A stretch of 64,000 nucleotides of DNA from Piromyces finnis (lineage: Eukaryota > Neocallimastigomycota > Neocallimastigomycetes > Neocallimastigales > Neocallimastigaceae). This document shows positions 36,789 to 47,203 of this stretch, piece after piece. The stretch is from positions 1-64,000 of the forward strand of contig MCFH01000085.1 of NCBI GenBank assembly GCA_002104945.1, given 5' to 3'. The first letter of the stretch is position 1. Each line of letters begins with the position of its first letter. A program made the position numbers and the translations under genes. The notes under the pieces are model-generated. The model did not search any database. It saw only the letters and a list, made by a program, of their open reading frames with translations, and was not told the origin of the DNA.

Positions 36789-37282
36789 TGTAAAAGGTTT
36801 TTATATATGTTAGTTAATAAGTTAAATATAACAAGTTAATTAAGTTAGTTATTACCTCTCTATACGAGTTAATAACTAAATAAAGTTTTATAAAAAATAA
36901 TAAAAGAAGTAAAATAAATATTATAACACAAAAATAAATATAATACGATAAATATTAATATGAAATATTATTTACTTAAATAATTATTATAATTATTATC
37001 TTTTATTTATTAGTTATAATTATATACATTAATTATTATTATAGCTATTAATTTACTTTAATACTAACGCTAAAGTATTTAACGTTAGTTTTGACTATAC
37101 TATTTAACTATATGAGTTTATTTTCTTTACCACTTGATTGGGTAAAGCAAATAGACTTCCTATTTAATTAATAACCATTAATATATGGTTATGCATATAT
37201 TTGGCCAATAAATGGTGACCAGAATATATGGTTTCAATTGAAATATTTGTGGGCAAACTTATGGCCACAAATATTTCTTACA
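36789..37282 (-). repeat. 5' LTR of element A
   Basis: 494 bp. If the start at 37071 is right, U3 is 37072-37282 and R-U5 is 36789-37071. Confidence 0.95.
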
Positions 37283-37293
37283 AATTAGTAATT

Positions 37294-37364
37294 GGGGTGT
37301 TAGCTCAGCGGTAGAGCAATTGACTGCAGATCAATAGGTCTTCGGTTCAAATCCGGAACGCCCC
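37294..37364 (+). tRNA. tRNA-Cys (GCA)
   Basis: 71 nt, no intron. The acceptor GGGGTGT pairs with ACGCCCC, the D arm is GCTC/GAGC, the anticodon stem ATTGA/TCAAT carries loop CTGCAGA with anticodon GCA, and the T arm is TTCGG/CCGGA around TTCAAAT. CCA is not encoded, as expected in eukaryotes. Element A ends 11 nt before it. Confidence 0.95.
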
Positions 37365-37372
37365 TTTTTTTT
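37365..37372 (+). terminator. Pol III terminator of tRNA-Cys
   Basis: T8 run directly after the acceptor stem. Confidence 0.9.
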
Positions 37373-37803
37373 ACTAAATAAAAATCTTTTTAAATATAAA
37401 AGTTTAAAAAAAGTAAAAAATTAAAAATAATATTTACATTTAAATTTTTAAAGTAAGATTATGTAAAGTAGTTATTATTTAAATCACTTATAATAATATA
37501 AAGCCATATAAAAATAAAATTAATAATTTTATTTATTTTTTATACTTTTTTTTTTTTTTTTTTACAATTAATAGATATATGTTTTTTTTTAAAAAAATGA
37601 ATAAAAGTGTAATTCTAATATTAATTATTTACATATTTTATAATAATAAAAAACTAAATTTTTATTATTTTGGTAATTTGATTAGTATATACATTAATTA
37701 TATTAATATTTAAATATTAATATTTAATTGTAATTATTTAATTGTAATTATATAAACCTTTTTGTTTAAGTTCTATTATACTCAAAAAAAAAAGAGTTAT
37801 ATT
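37373..37803. other. Intergenic spacer
   Basis: AT-rich with T and A runs near 37547-37563 and 37580-37597. It contains the 3' side of the CBM18 gene on the minus strand. No further gene seen. Confidence 0.6.
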
Positions 37804-38985
37804 TTACATATTTTCGAGAGCATCTTTCATAGTGAAATCAACCCAAATAATACCTATATTATTATTGTACTTAGATGCATTATCTGCAATAGTCTTTGAA
37901 ATTTCAATTGGCTTTTTATTCCATATTACTTTATCAGCATTATATCCAATTTGGAATACGACTGGGTTATTAGGAAAAGTTCTAGCCCATTCTTGGAATT
38001 CTTCTGTCATACGATTTAAATTTCCACCAAATCCTTGGCTATCATTAACAAAGACCATTCCATCTCTATATGTTGGTGGCATATAAGATGTTTCCCAATG
38101 CTTAGCAAAGACGGTATATTTAGAATTTCTTTTACGTACAGCTTCAACAATTCTTTTAGCCTCTTCATCAGAAAGTGGTTTACCATGATGTTCTGAACTA
38201 TAGTATCTATACCACCACTCACAATCAATTCCAAATCCTTTTACAGAAGGATGATGTCCATAATGATCAAAAACAATGTTAGCTAATTCAACAAGGTCAT
38301 TATCACCAGGTTCAACCTGAAGCCAAACTTCGTAACCTTTTTCATCACAGTTTTTAAGGAAATCCTCATATTCATCTATATCTGAAAATTTTACATTTAA
38401 TGAAGATGATACATTTTTAGGTTTTGGAAATCCAAATGTACAATATTTATTATTTGATTCTACCCCAACAATAAGAAAAACTGCTCCTTTTGTATCATCA
38501 TAAAATTGATTTTTTATTTTACTAATGTAGTTAACTAAACTGTTTGAATTTGGGATATATTTAAAACTGCTTTCTATACCATATGAAGAATAACGAAATC
38601 CAGCCCATTGTATATTACTTAGTGGATTAGTATTAAGAGAATTCATTGCTTTATAATTAATATTTGTTTTAACAATGCTAAAATCTTTTGAAATAATAGT
38701 AGGAGTAGATTGAATTTTACTAGCGGATGCAGTGGTATATTTAGTAGTGGCATATTTTGTACTTGTAGTAGTACTACTTGTACATATACCAAATTCTGAT
38801 TGACATCCTCTAGAAATTGAACAATATGCAGAAGCTTTTCCACACCATCCATATTTACTACAACATTTACCTGCTTCACAATTACCATATTTTGCACCAC
38901 ATCTATCTTTGATATATATAATTGGCGCAGAATTAGTTGAACATATTAATAAAAGTAATCCTGTAATATATTTATTTAATTTCAT
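37804..38985 (-). CDS. Secreted CBM18 protein with TIM-barrel-like domain, copy 1
   Basis: 393 aa, no intron needed. A hydrophobic signal peptide spans residues 1-20. A hevein-type chitin-binding domain (CBM18) follows with eight Cys at 29, 36, 41, 42, 48, 55, 61 and 68 and the CCSKYGWCG core. A Ser/Thr-rich linker (69-115) leads to a C-terminal domain of about 270 residues. That part has regularly spaced hydrophobic strands (GFRYSSYG, VFLIVGVES, VWLQVEPGDND, GFGIDCEWW, FAKHWE, VFQIGY, IGIIWVDF), suggesting a (beta/alpha)8 glycosidase-like fold with D-C-E as candidate acid residues. I do not recognise the family. Likely secreted and acting on or binding chitin. Paralogue at 40882, same strand. 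Confidence 0.85.
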   Translation of the reverse strand: MKLNKYITGLLLLICSTNSAPIIYIKDRCGAKYGNCEAGKCCSKYGWCGKASAYCSISRGCQSEFGICTSSTTTSTKYATTKYTTASASKIQSTPTIISKDFSIVKTNINYKAMNSLNTNPLSNIQWAGFRYSSYGIESSFKYIPNSNSLVNYISKIKNQFYDDTKGAVFLIVGVESNNKYCTFGFPKPKNVSSSLNVKFSDIDEYEDFLKNCDEKGYEVWLQVEPGDNDLVELANIVFDHYGHHPSVKGFGIDCEWWYRYYSSEHHGKPLSDEEAKRIVEAVRKRNSKYTVFAKHWETSYMPPTYRDGMVFVNDSQGFGGNLNRMTEEFQEWARTFPNNPVVFQIGYNADKVIWNKKPIEISKTIADNASKYNNNIGIIWVDFTMKDALENM

Positions 38986-39989
38986 TTTTATTCTTTTTAA
39001 ATAGTATCTAAATATTATTTACTATTAAATTAATATATATTTAAAAGTTTTTTATATCAAATATTTTTATTTTTAAATGTACTTTTGGGAAAAAATATTA
39101 TATTTATATATATTCAAAAAAAAAAAATAATAATAATAATTTAATAATTCTACTAATACTAGTATTATTAAATTAAATATCCAGCATTTAATTGATTGTA
39201 TCAAAAATAAACATATTTTTATTTCCTTTATGAATTTTTATTATATATTAATTTTTAAAGTTTGAATTTATGAAATTTCTTAGTTTCTTTTTCTATATAT
39301 TTTTATTTTTTTAATAATGAATAAATTAATTTAATTATACTTTATAAATAGTAACTTTTTATATTAATAATATACAATAAGGATTATGAACTCCTTAATA
39401 ATAAAAATTTAAAATTTATTAATTATCTGTTGTTAAAAATACTATATAAATTATTTTATAATAGTAAAAGTATTAAGTATAATTAACATTTATATAAATA
39501 GTAAATATTATTATTGTAATTGTATAATAATAATAATAATAATAATAATAGATTGTGATTCCTAAAAAAAAGTATTATTTTATAATACATAAAATACTAT
39601 AAACATATACTAGATATTAAAACTCTATTAGAAATATTACCATAGTTAATAAAGTCCATCTATCATATTTATTTATATGCTTTATATATAAACAATAAGA
39701 ATAATAAGAATAGTCTGGATATATATTAAAATAATATTATAATAGAATTTCATCAAAAATTAATTACAGTATTAATAATTCATTAATATTTTATTAACTA
39801 CAAAGTATATATTAAGTTTATAAAGGAATATTTATCACAAATATCACAAATCATACACAAATTTTATAATTATTTAAAATAATGTTTAATTTATTATTAA
39901 TAATAAAAATAGTATTCATTTCAAAAAAAAAAAAATTGAAAGTTCTTTTATTACAAATATTAATAATAATTTAAATAAAATTAATAAAT
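38986..39989. other. Intergenic AT-rich spacer
   Basis: Contains the likely promoter of copy 1 on its left, a short AAT repeat near 39527-39550, and A runs. No ORF or RNA gene seen. Confidence 0.55.
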
Positions 39990-40088
39990 TTAAATATTAA
40001 AATTGTTTTTTAATTCTGCTAAATCATCAATAACTTTTAAAGGACCAAGTTTTGTACTACACTTTTCTAATAATTTGTACCACTGAAT
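39990..40088 (-). pseudogene. Orphan terminal-exon-like fragment
   Basis: After an acceptor-like CTTCTTTTTTTAG the sense strand reads 32 codons with balanced composition (starts IQWYKLLEKCSTKLGPL), then TAA at 39990-39992. It resembles a last exon more than intergenic DNA, but no partner exon is visible in the 800 bp upstream. It may be a remnant of a lost gene. Family not recognised. Confidence 0.35.
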
Positions 40089-40491
40089 CTAAAAAAAGAA
40101 GTAATAATTATTTAATATATTTAATATATTAAATATTGTTAAATTTTAAAATCTAATATAGATCCAAACTTTAATTATTATTTATTTTAGAAATCTTAAA
40201 AAATATTACTAATTGAATAGAGATTTGAATTCTCTCTCTAACAAATGTAATCAAATAATAATAATAATAATGATGATGATGATGATGATAATAAACATAA
40301 TAATAAACATAATAATAAATTTATATAATTACTATATAAGTAATTATAATTAAATATTTTTTTTATTAATTGCAAATATCATTAAATTATCTAATATTAT
40401 TTTAATATAAATAAAAATTATAATAGTCTTCATTTAATTGAATAATGAATAATAAATATACATTATTATAATAATATAATTGTAAAATATA

Positions 40492-40534
<43 letters not shown>

Positions 40535-40881
40535 TAAAATTATTAATTACCATACTATTACATACTATTGATACTAATATTAAATTAATATTAATGGCTA
40601 ATTAATGTCTCTAAATTCATTAAACAAAAGTTTATTACACAAGTGCTTTTTTTTTATTTATTCTTTATGTTTAATCTTTTTTAGTATTTTATATAAATAT
40701 TTATATACAATTAGATTTTTTTCTTTAAATATTTATATTATAATTATATATATAATTATATAATATAATATTAAATGTTAAATATATATAGCTATATGTC
40801 ATTAAATAATAATTCATAAAAATATAACAATTAATATGAAAATTAAATTTCTTTTTTTAAAAAAGAAGATTAAATTAAAAA
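40089..40881. other. Intergenic AT-rich spacer
   Basis: Holds an AAT/GAT repeat at 40257-40292 and a T run of about 40 at 40494-40533. No coding signal found on either strand. Confidence 0.55.
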
Positions 40882-42183
40882 TTAAATTTTATTCAGAAAT
40901 GATTTTATTGTAAAATCAACCCATATTATTCCAATTTCTTTGTTATATTCGGATGCAACATCAGCAATAGCTTTAGCAACTTGAATAGGATTATCTTCCC
41001 AAATTTCTTTATCATCATCATATCCAATTTGAAACATAACTGGATTATTAGAAAACTTTTGAGCCCATTCTTTAAATTCATTTTTCATTTGATCGAGACT
41101 GCCATTAAATCCTTGACTATCATTAACAAACAGCATTCCATCTCTGTAAGTTGGTGGCATATATGATATTTCCCAATGTTTTGCAAATACAGTGTATTTA
41201 GGATTCTTTTCACGTACTGCGTCAACAATTCTTTTTGCTTCACTATCAGAAAGAGGTCTACCATTTCCTTTTAAAGTGTAATTTCTATACCACCATTCAC
41301 AATCAATACCAAATCCTTTTACAGATGAATGATGTCCGTAATGATCTAATACAATGTCTGCAAGTTTTACAAGATCATTGTCTCCTGCTTCAACTTGAAG
41401 CCATACATCATATCCATGCTTATCACATTGTTTAAGAAAATCTTCATATTGATCATTTGTTGAAAATTCTACATTAAGAGAATCAGATACATTTTTTGGT
41501 TTTGGAAACTCAAGCATGCAATAATTTGTTTTTGATTCAACACCAACAATAAGAATAATTGCTACCTTTGTATCATGATAAAAATTACTTTTCATTTCTT
41601 CAATATAATTCACCCAACTACTAGAATTAGGTATGTATCCAAAACTATCCTCAATCCCATAAGAAGAATAACGAAATCCTGCCCATTTTACATTTCCAGA
41701 AGAAGTAATTGATGAATATGTTTTATTTATTGGTAAATTTAACGAGGTCACATCTGGTGTATAATTTGTAGTAATTGGTAAAGTTGGTGTACTAATTGAT
41801 TTATTTTTTTTACTAGATGATGTAATTAACGAATTAACTGATTTATTTTTTTTACTGGTTGATGAATTAATTGATTTACTTTTACTTTTTTTATTAGTTG
41901 ATGGACTTGGTGTAATGATTTGTTTAGTAAATTCACTAGCTGATAAAGTAACTGGGTTATATTCAAATTTTCCATTTTTACATATTCCATATTGAGTTTG
42001 GCATCCTTCAGAAATAGAACAATAAGTAGAAGATGTTCCACACCAACCATATTTACTACAGCATTTTCCAGAGTTACATTTACCATATTTTTGGCCACAT
42101 CTATCACTAATATAATAAGTTGGCGCAGTTCTTGAAATTGAAATCAAAGTAATAATTTTAATAATAAAATTAATGAATTTCAT
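40882..42183 (-). CDS. Secreted CBM18 protein with TIM-barrel-like domain, copy 2
   Basis: 433 aa, same design as the protein at 37804: signal peptide (about 1-20), eight-Cys hevein domain with the same Cys positions 29-68, then a longer Ser/Lys/Thr linker (about 75-160) containing repeated SxSKKNKS units, and the same C-terminal barrel-like domain with GFGIDCEWWYR. The two copies share most of their catalytic-like region; the linkers differ strongly. Tandem same-strand copies 1.9 kb apart point to local duplication. The Lys-rich linker is unusual for an extracellular spacer and could bind acidic polymers (speculative). Confidence 0.85.
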   Translation of the reverse strand: MKFINFIIKIITLISISRTAPTYYISDRCGQKYGKCNSGKCCSKYGWCGTSSTYCSISEGCQTQYGICKNGKFEYNPVTLSASEFTKQIITPSPSTNKKSKSKSINSSTSKKNKSVNSLITSSSKKNKSISTPTLPITTNYTPDVTSLNLPINKTYSSITSSGNVKWAGFRYSSYGIEDSFGYIPNSSSWVNYIEEMKSNFYHDTKVAIILIVGVESKTNYCMLEFPKPKNVSDSLNVEFSTNDQYEDFLKQCDKHGYDVWLQVEAGDNDLVKLADIVLDHYGHHSSVKGFGIDCEWWYRNYTLKGNGRPLSDSEAKRIVDAVREKNPKYTVFAKHWEISYMPPTYRDGMLFVNDSQGFNGSLDQMKNEFKEWAQKFSNNPVMFQIGYDDDKEIWEDNPIQVAKAIADVASEYNKEIGIIWVDFTIKSFLNKI

Positions 42184-42549
42184 GATGTTTCTTATTTATA
42201 TTAATATTAACAGTAATTATATTTATATAATATTTTAATTGTTTTTTTTATAGTATTTTTTTCCTCTATTTATATAAAAATTTTCAATAATAAATTTAAC
42301 TATAATTATTTTTTTAGTAATATATTTTATATTATTAAAATAATTTTATTTTAATAATATAAAATACATTATTAAAAAATAAAGAAATTAATAATGAAAT
42401 AATCTACATTGTTTTATTTTATTATTTTGTATTAATTTCCATGTTTTTATTATGAGAAAAAAATTTTATAATGAGAAAATTTCGTTGTAAAATTTAATAT
42501 AATTAAAAATAAATTAAAATAAAACCTTTATATGTTTTAAAGCCACAAT

Positions 42550-42588
<39 letters not shown>

Positions 42589-42879
42589 CTAATATTTTTC
42601 TTTTATAAATCTATTAATGTTTTTTTAATATAAAATGGTTGTTAAAATAAAACAATCATATAAAATAAAATAACTTGATAGATAATTTAATAACTTCATT
42701 TAATAGATGGTGGTGATGTATTTAATTTATAATTATTAATTGAGTCACTTATATAAAAATTAGATATGATTGTATAAATACATATTTTATGAATTATATA
42801 TATTATTTTTAATAGCTTGTAATAAAGTAGTAACAACAATTAAAATAATAAATTATAATAATTTAAATAATAATATATT

Positions 42880-42968
42880 ATTTTATTTTATTTTATTTTA
42901 TTTTATTTTATTTTATTTTATTTTATTTTATTTTATTTTATTTTATTTTATTTTATTTTATTTTATTT
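42880..42968. repeat. TTTTA pentanucleotide microsatellite
   Basis: About 17 uninterrupted copies of TTTTA. Confidence 0.95.
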
Positions 42969-43572
42969 AAAAATATTAAAAAGTTAACTAAAAATGAAAT
43001 ATATATAATTACTAATTTTTTTTTTTTTTTTTTTTCACATTAATATATTTATTAATTTTTGATATTAACACAGCAAATTATTATATTCAAAAAAAATTAA
43101 TAAAGTTAATATAGACTTTAACAATATTTATTAATATTATATGCTTATTTTAATTTATTTATATAATCTAAATTAGTTTATTTTTACATTCTGTTTAGCA
43201 ATAATTTTTGCTTTATAAAAACATTTATTTTTTTTAATTATTATAAATTATTAATAAATTTATTATAATTTTAATAATTATTGAGTGATTTATATAACAA
43301 CTTTTTTATGTTTCTGTATAAATGCATATTTCATGTGGTATGAGTTTACTAAACCAGTTTTTTAATGAATATAATCTTATCCAAAAGTAATTTCATTTAA
43401 AATCATAATCAGTGATAGAAATACATTTATTATCAATTATTTTAATTTTTTAATACATAATTATTTATATTACATATTATTTTAATAACAATTAAATATT
43501 GAATATTCAAATTTTTATAACATCCGTAAATAACTAGGTAGAAAGTCCATGGTTGAATTAAAACATGGTTTT

Positions 43573-43618
43573 TTTCATAACTTCTAAAATTTGTAAACAT
43601 TTTAAAAGTTATGAAAAT
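43573..43618. repeat. Near-perfect inverted repeat
   Basis: Arms of 19 nt (TTTTCATAACTTCTAAAAT and its complement) with one mismatch around an 8-nt loop. It could form a hairpin; no gene nearby explains it. Confidence 0.75.
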
Positions 43619-44212
43619 ATATATAGTATGATAATATTTATATTTATATAAGATTAATTGTCACAAATTATTTATTTTAAATTATTAAAATTCTTTGTAT
43701 AATAAAATTTAATAATAAATTTATTGATTTTTATTATATGGATAATATCAGTTACACATGAATTTATAAGTTGAGATTTACTTTTAATAACTTTATCATA
43801 ATAATTAAAAATTATAAAAATTATAATAATTGATAAGAATTTATAATATATAAAAGTATAATCAATCATTTAATATGAGTAACGTAGATAAAAAAAAATT
43901 AAAAATTTATTTAGATTACACTAAAATGATTTTTTTTTTCTGATTTTCCTTCAAGGCTGGCTTAGGGATACAACATATTTTTATAAGTCATGATTTTATA
44001 TTTATTAATATTTGATTAAAAGTTACAATTTTTTGAAATTAGACGTTTTTTATTTTAACCCTTTCAAGAATTAAATGTTAAAATCAACTTTTAACTTCAT
44101 AAAAATGATTATTTAAATTTATAGTCTATAAATCCTATCCTTTTCTAAGGTATTATGACATCTTAAATTTACATTTAAATACAATTAATAGTATTAAAAA
44201 TTTACTATGTTT

Positions 44213-44360
44213 TAGGGTTTGGTTATGCGACCAAGTCAGATGTTATTAATTATATAGTAAAAATGTTTTTTAAGAAATTAAATTTAATTATAACACATAA
44301 AACTTCCAAGTATGAAAAATTATTATTTGTTTTTAAAATAACTTTACTATAAATTTATAT

Positions 44361-44403
<43 letters not shown>

Positions 44404-45155
44404 TTATTAATAATAATATAAATAATAATATATTTAATAACTGTATAATTAAGATTATAATTATAATCTTTACAAAGAATTAAAATCAAATTCAATTCAT
44501 TTTTATTTTATATTTTTTGTTCAGATTATTCAATTGATAAAAATAAAGTATTTACATACAATATATTAATAATATAATTATAAAAAAAATTTTTTGTTAT
44601 ATCATAAAAATAAAATAGAAATTATTACATATGATAAATCATTTATGCATTTGAGTATAATTAGTAAAAACTATTTTATAACAATTAAATTATTTAATTT
44701 ATGTATGATAACTGTTACACCTAAATGATTTAGTTCTATTTTTAGTAATAATCATTCTTATCAATTAATTTATTATAACAAAAATTCCTATTAGTATATT
44801 TTTAATTTTAGTAAAATCATAAGAAATGTTTATGATCCATATTTGATATCATATTATATCATATTGATCATATCTTCCTTAAACAACAAGTTAGAAGGAC
44901 TGCAGTTATACTAATATGTAGCCTTTTTCTTAAACTTTCTAACAAACTTGGACCCAGGACTATATTCGAAAAAAATAGCACTTGTTTTTGGCGAGATACG
45001 CCTTGTTTTGTGTTTGTTAATATTTCGTTAAGGGTTATAGTGTATTAACATAAAATTTTTGAAGTCATAACCCTTTCACTAAATCAAATATCAAAAGGTG
45101 ACTTTTAAAGGTGTTTTAGGGTTAGGGCTAGTTTTTGGGAGAAATGCACTCGGAA

Positions 45156-45204
<49 letters not shown>

Positions 45205-45291
45205 AAAGGTGTTTTAAAATAATTATTAAAATTATTTAATTATGTTTAATTGATATAGAAATTTATTTTAAATCCAGTCAATATCTTTACA
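44213..45291 (+). repeat. Second copy of LTR-like block G
   Basis: Follows the order of 4584-5765: GGGTTTGGTTATGCG, then AAATGTTTTTTAAGAAATT, and later AAGGGTTATAGTG, ending ATCTTTACA. It is interrupted by a poly-A tailed insertion at 45119-45201 and an ATTT repeat at 44345-44404. Confidence 0.55.
45104..45216 (+). mobile_element. Short poly-A tailed retroposed insertion with 15-bp target duplication
   Basis: The 15-mer TTTAAAGGTGTTTTA occurs at 45104-45118 and 45202-45216. Between them are a 40-nt unique core (45119-45158, starting GGTTAGGGCTAG) and 43 A residues. The uninterrupted form exists in the other G copy near 5598-5625. A poly-A tail and a 15-bp direct repeat are the marks of LINE-type target-primed reverse transcription of a short RNA. 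The source RNA was not identified. Confidence 0.8.
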
Positions 45292-45440
45292 AAATTTTTA
45301 CTAATATCAATTTCTTAATATAGTTATAATTTTTATTCACAAAGAATGATAAATAATAAATATAAATATATTATAAAATTGATATTAGTAGAAAGTTTTA
45401 TTATATAGTTTATTATAATTTACATTAAAAAAATAATGTT
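45292..45440 (+). repeat. D-LTR-like fragment
   Basis: Contains ATAAATATATTATAAAATTG and TATTAGTAGAAA blocks in the order seen in the D LTR start (2901-2970). Short and eroded; boundaries approximate. Confidence 0.4.
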
Positions 45441-46118
45441 TTACAAAAATTATCAAAAATTGTTTTATTAAAACACAAAGTAATTTTATTAGAAATACTC
45501 GTTTTCTAATATTTAAAGATTTAAATTTTTATTTATTAAATTATTAAAATGATTATTAAAATTATAAAAATATTAACTAAACTATATAATATTTTCTTTA
45601 TTAATAATAATAGTAATGCTTAAAATAAGAATATTACATGTATTTATATTTTCTTTTAAATTTAAACTATTTACATTAAAATAATAAAATTAATAACTAT
45701 TTACAATAAAAGTAATAAAAGTAATTAACAATAACAATAAAAGAAATAATTAAAAGTTAAAGAATATAAAAAGTTGTTTATTTTACAATTAAAGTAATAA
45801 TTATTTTTAGTATTTTAATTATATTATTTTATAACATGAATTATTATATTTGTTTACTTTTAAAGTGTAATTCACTAGTTATTAAATATTTAATTTAACA
45901 ATTAATTTAACAAAAGTTATATATTTTGATTTCGATTAATTAAAGCTTATTATTTTCTTTCAATAATCAAAATATATGCAGTGTTTAGGATTAATTTTAT
46001 TTTAGAATTTTGGTAAAATAATTAATTAAACTATAACTTGTTTTAAGTTACTTTTTAGGGTTAACTTAAAAATCAGGTTTAATAATAATTTTATATTTAT
46101 TAATTTCATTATTTATCA
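45441..46118 (+). repeat. E-family LTR, 5' truncated
   Basis: Aligns by eye to 15420-16104, including the block around CATATGCAGTGTTTAGG, and ends TTTATCA. Followed by AAA and a B LTR. Confidence 0.6.
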
Positions 46119-46121
46119 AAA

Positions 46122-47199
46122 TGATGCATTGACCGACATATTTTTGAATAATATAATATTTTTAATAAATAATAAATTCTAAGATTTAGATGAAACAATA
46201 AATTTAAAATAACATAAGTTTTATAATTAACAAACAAATCTCTTAAACTCAAGAATAAACTCTTTTATTATATTTAAATTATTTCTTTATTATATTTTAT
46301 AATTTATTTATTGCCCCTTTATTCTCTATTTATTGTCTGATTTTTATGAAGAATTTTATCTTCCTTTTATACATTTCATTTATTACATGTATTATTATTT
46401 TTAACTATTAAATATTATTATTACTATTGTTATTATTTATTAAAATTAAAAGAATAAATTAAAATTATGTCTTAGTATTATAAAATATTATAGAATATTA
46501 TTTATTTGATTTTCTTATTACTTCAAAATGTTAATTTAGAAAAATTATTATAAATTTTCATTGACTATCATTAAATGTATAATACCTTGAATAAAATAAT
46601 TAAAATTTAAAATTAAAAGAATATTAAAATAATTAAAATAAAATTATGACAAAATTAAAATATTAAAAGTATCAATTATTATAAACATTCATTTTATACA
46701 GAAACATAAAAGAGTTTCTGTATTTTATCTTTAAAATTATTACTATTGCTCTATTTCCAGGTTTTAAGTTTATCACTTTTAGTAATAATTACTCAATTAT
46801 TTATTTATTAATTTATATATATAATTTTAAAAGAATTTCTAAAGAACACTTGGATAAAACACTAGAATTAATAATTTGATGTATACCATTTTATTTTTAG
46901 TTTATTTATTCATTTTTATTTATTATTATTATTACTATTATTTTAATACATTTTTGGATTAAATCGTTTTATTTTATTTAATAATTTATTTTATTATTAT
47001 CTCTATTAAGTCGTTTTTATTCAGAATTTATTATATAATAAAGAGAATATTATTTATTTAAGAAAGTGTTATATTTCATAAAATTATTATTCGTTCATTT
47101 TTAAGGGTTATTATCGTTTATTTTTATTATAAGTTACTATGGGTTAAGTCGTGTTTATTCAGTTAGTTTTTATTATGTTTTTATGTGAGTAGCGTATCA
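46122..47199 (+). repeat. Solo B-family LTR, outer copy
   Basis: TGATGCATTGACCGAC...GTAGCGTATCA, 1078 bp, diverged from the element B LTRs. No internal element sequence follows. Confidence 0.85.
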
Positions 47200-47203
47200 A
47201 AAA

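Larger units (their letters stand above)
30477..37282 (-). mobile_element. Intact chromovirus-like LTR retrotransposon A
   Basis: 6.8-kb element with two 494-bp LTRs (30477-30970 and 36789-37282) that read as identical, flanked by the 5-bp duplication AATTA (30472-30476 and 37283-37287). One uninterrupted 1831-aa Gag-Pol, a purine tract next to the 3' LTR and a self-priming type primer site next to the 5' LTR are present. No disabling break was seen, so it is potentially active. It sits between the B LTR and tRNA-Cys, 11 nt upstream of the tRNA. The coding part is clearly GC-richer than B, C, D and the host genes. Confidence 0.95.
42184..44212. other. Intergenic spacer with simple repeats and possible old LTR debris
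   Basis: Contains a TATT tetranucleotide run (42549-42588), a TTTTA run (42880-42968), T tracts and an inverted repeat at 43573-43618. Around 43950-44110, motifs such as GGCTGGCTTAGGG and AACCCTTTCA resemble parts of blocks F/G, suggesting an eroded LTR. No gene supported. Confidence 0.5.

Noticed and set aside
40494-40533. Long T run as a retroposon poly-A tail
   Set aside because: No target duplication or core sequence could be recognised beside it, unlike the case at 45104-45216.
42880-42968. Possible CRISPR-like or satellite array
   Set aside because: A plain TTTTA microsatellite with no spacers; no CRISPR array was seen anywhere in the window.
43672-43869. 65-aa minus-strand ORF with hydrophobic start
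   Set aside because: Ile/Tyr/Phe/Lys-rich only, in eroded LTR surroundings; no support for translation.
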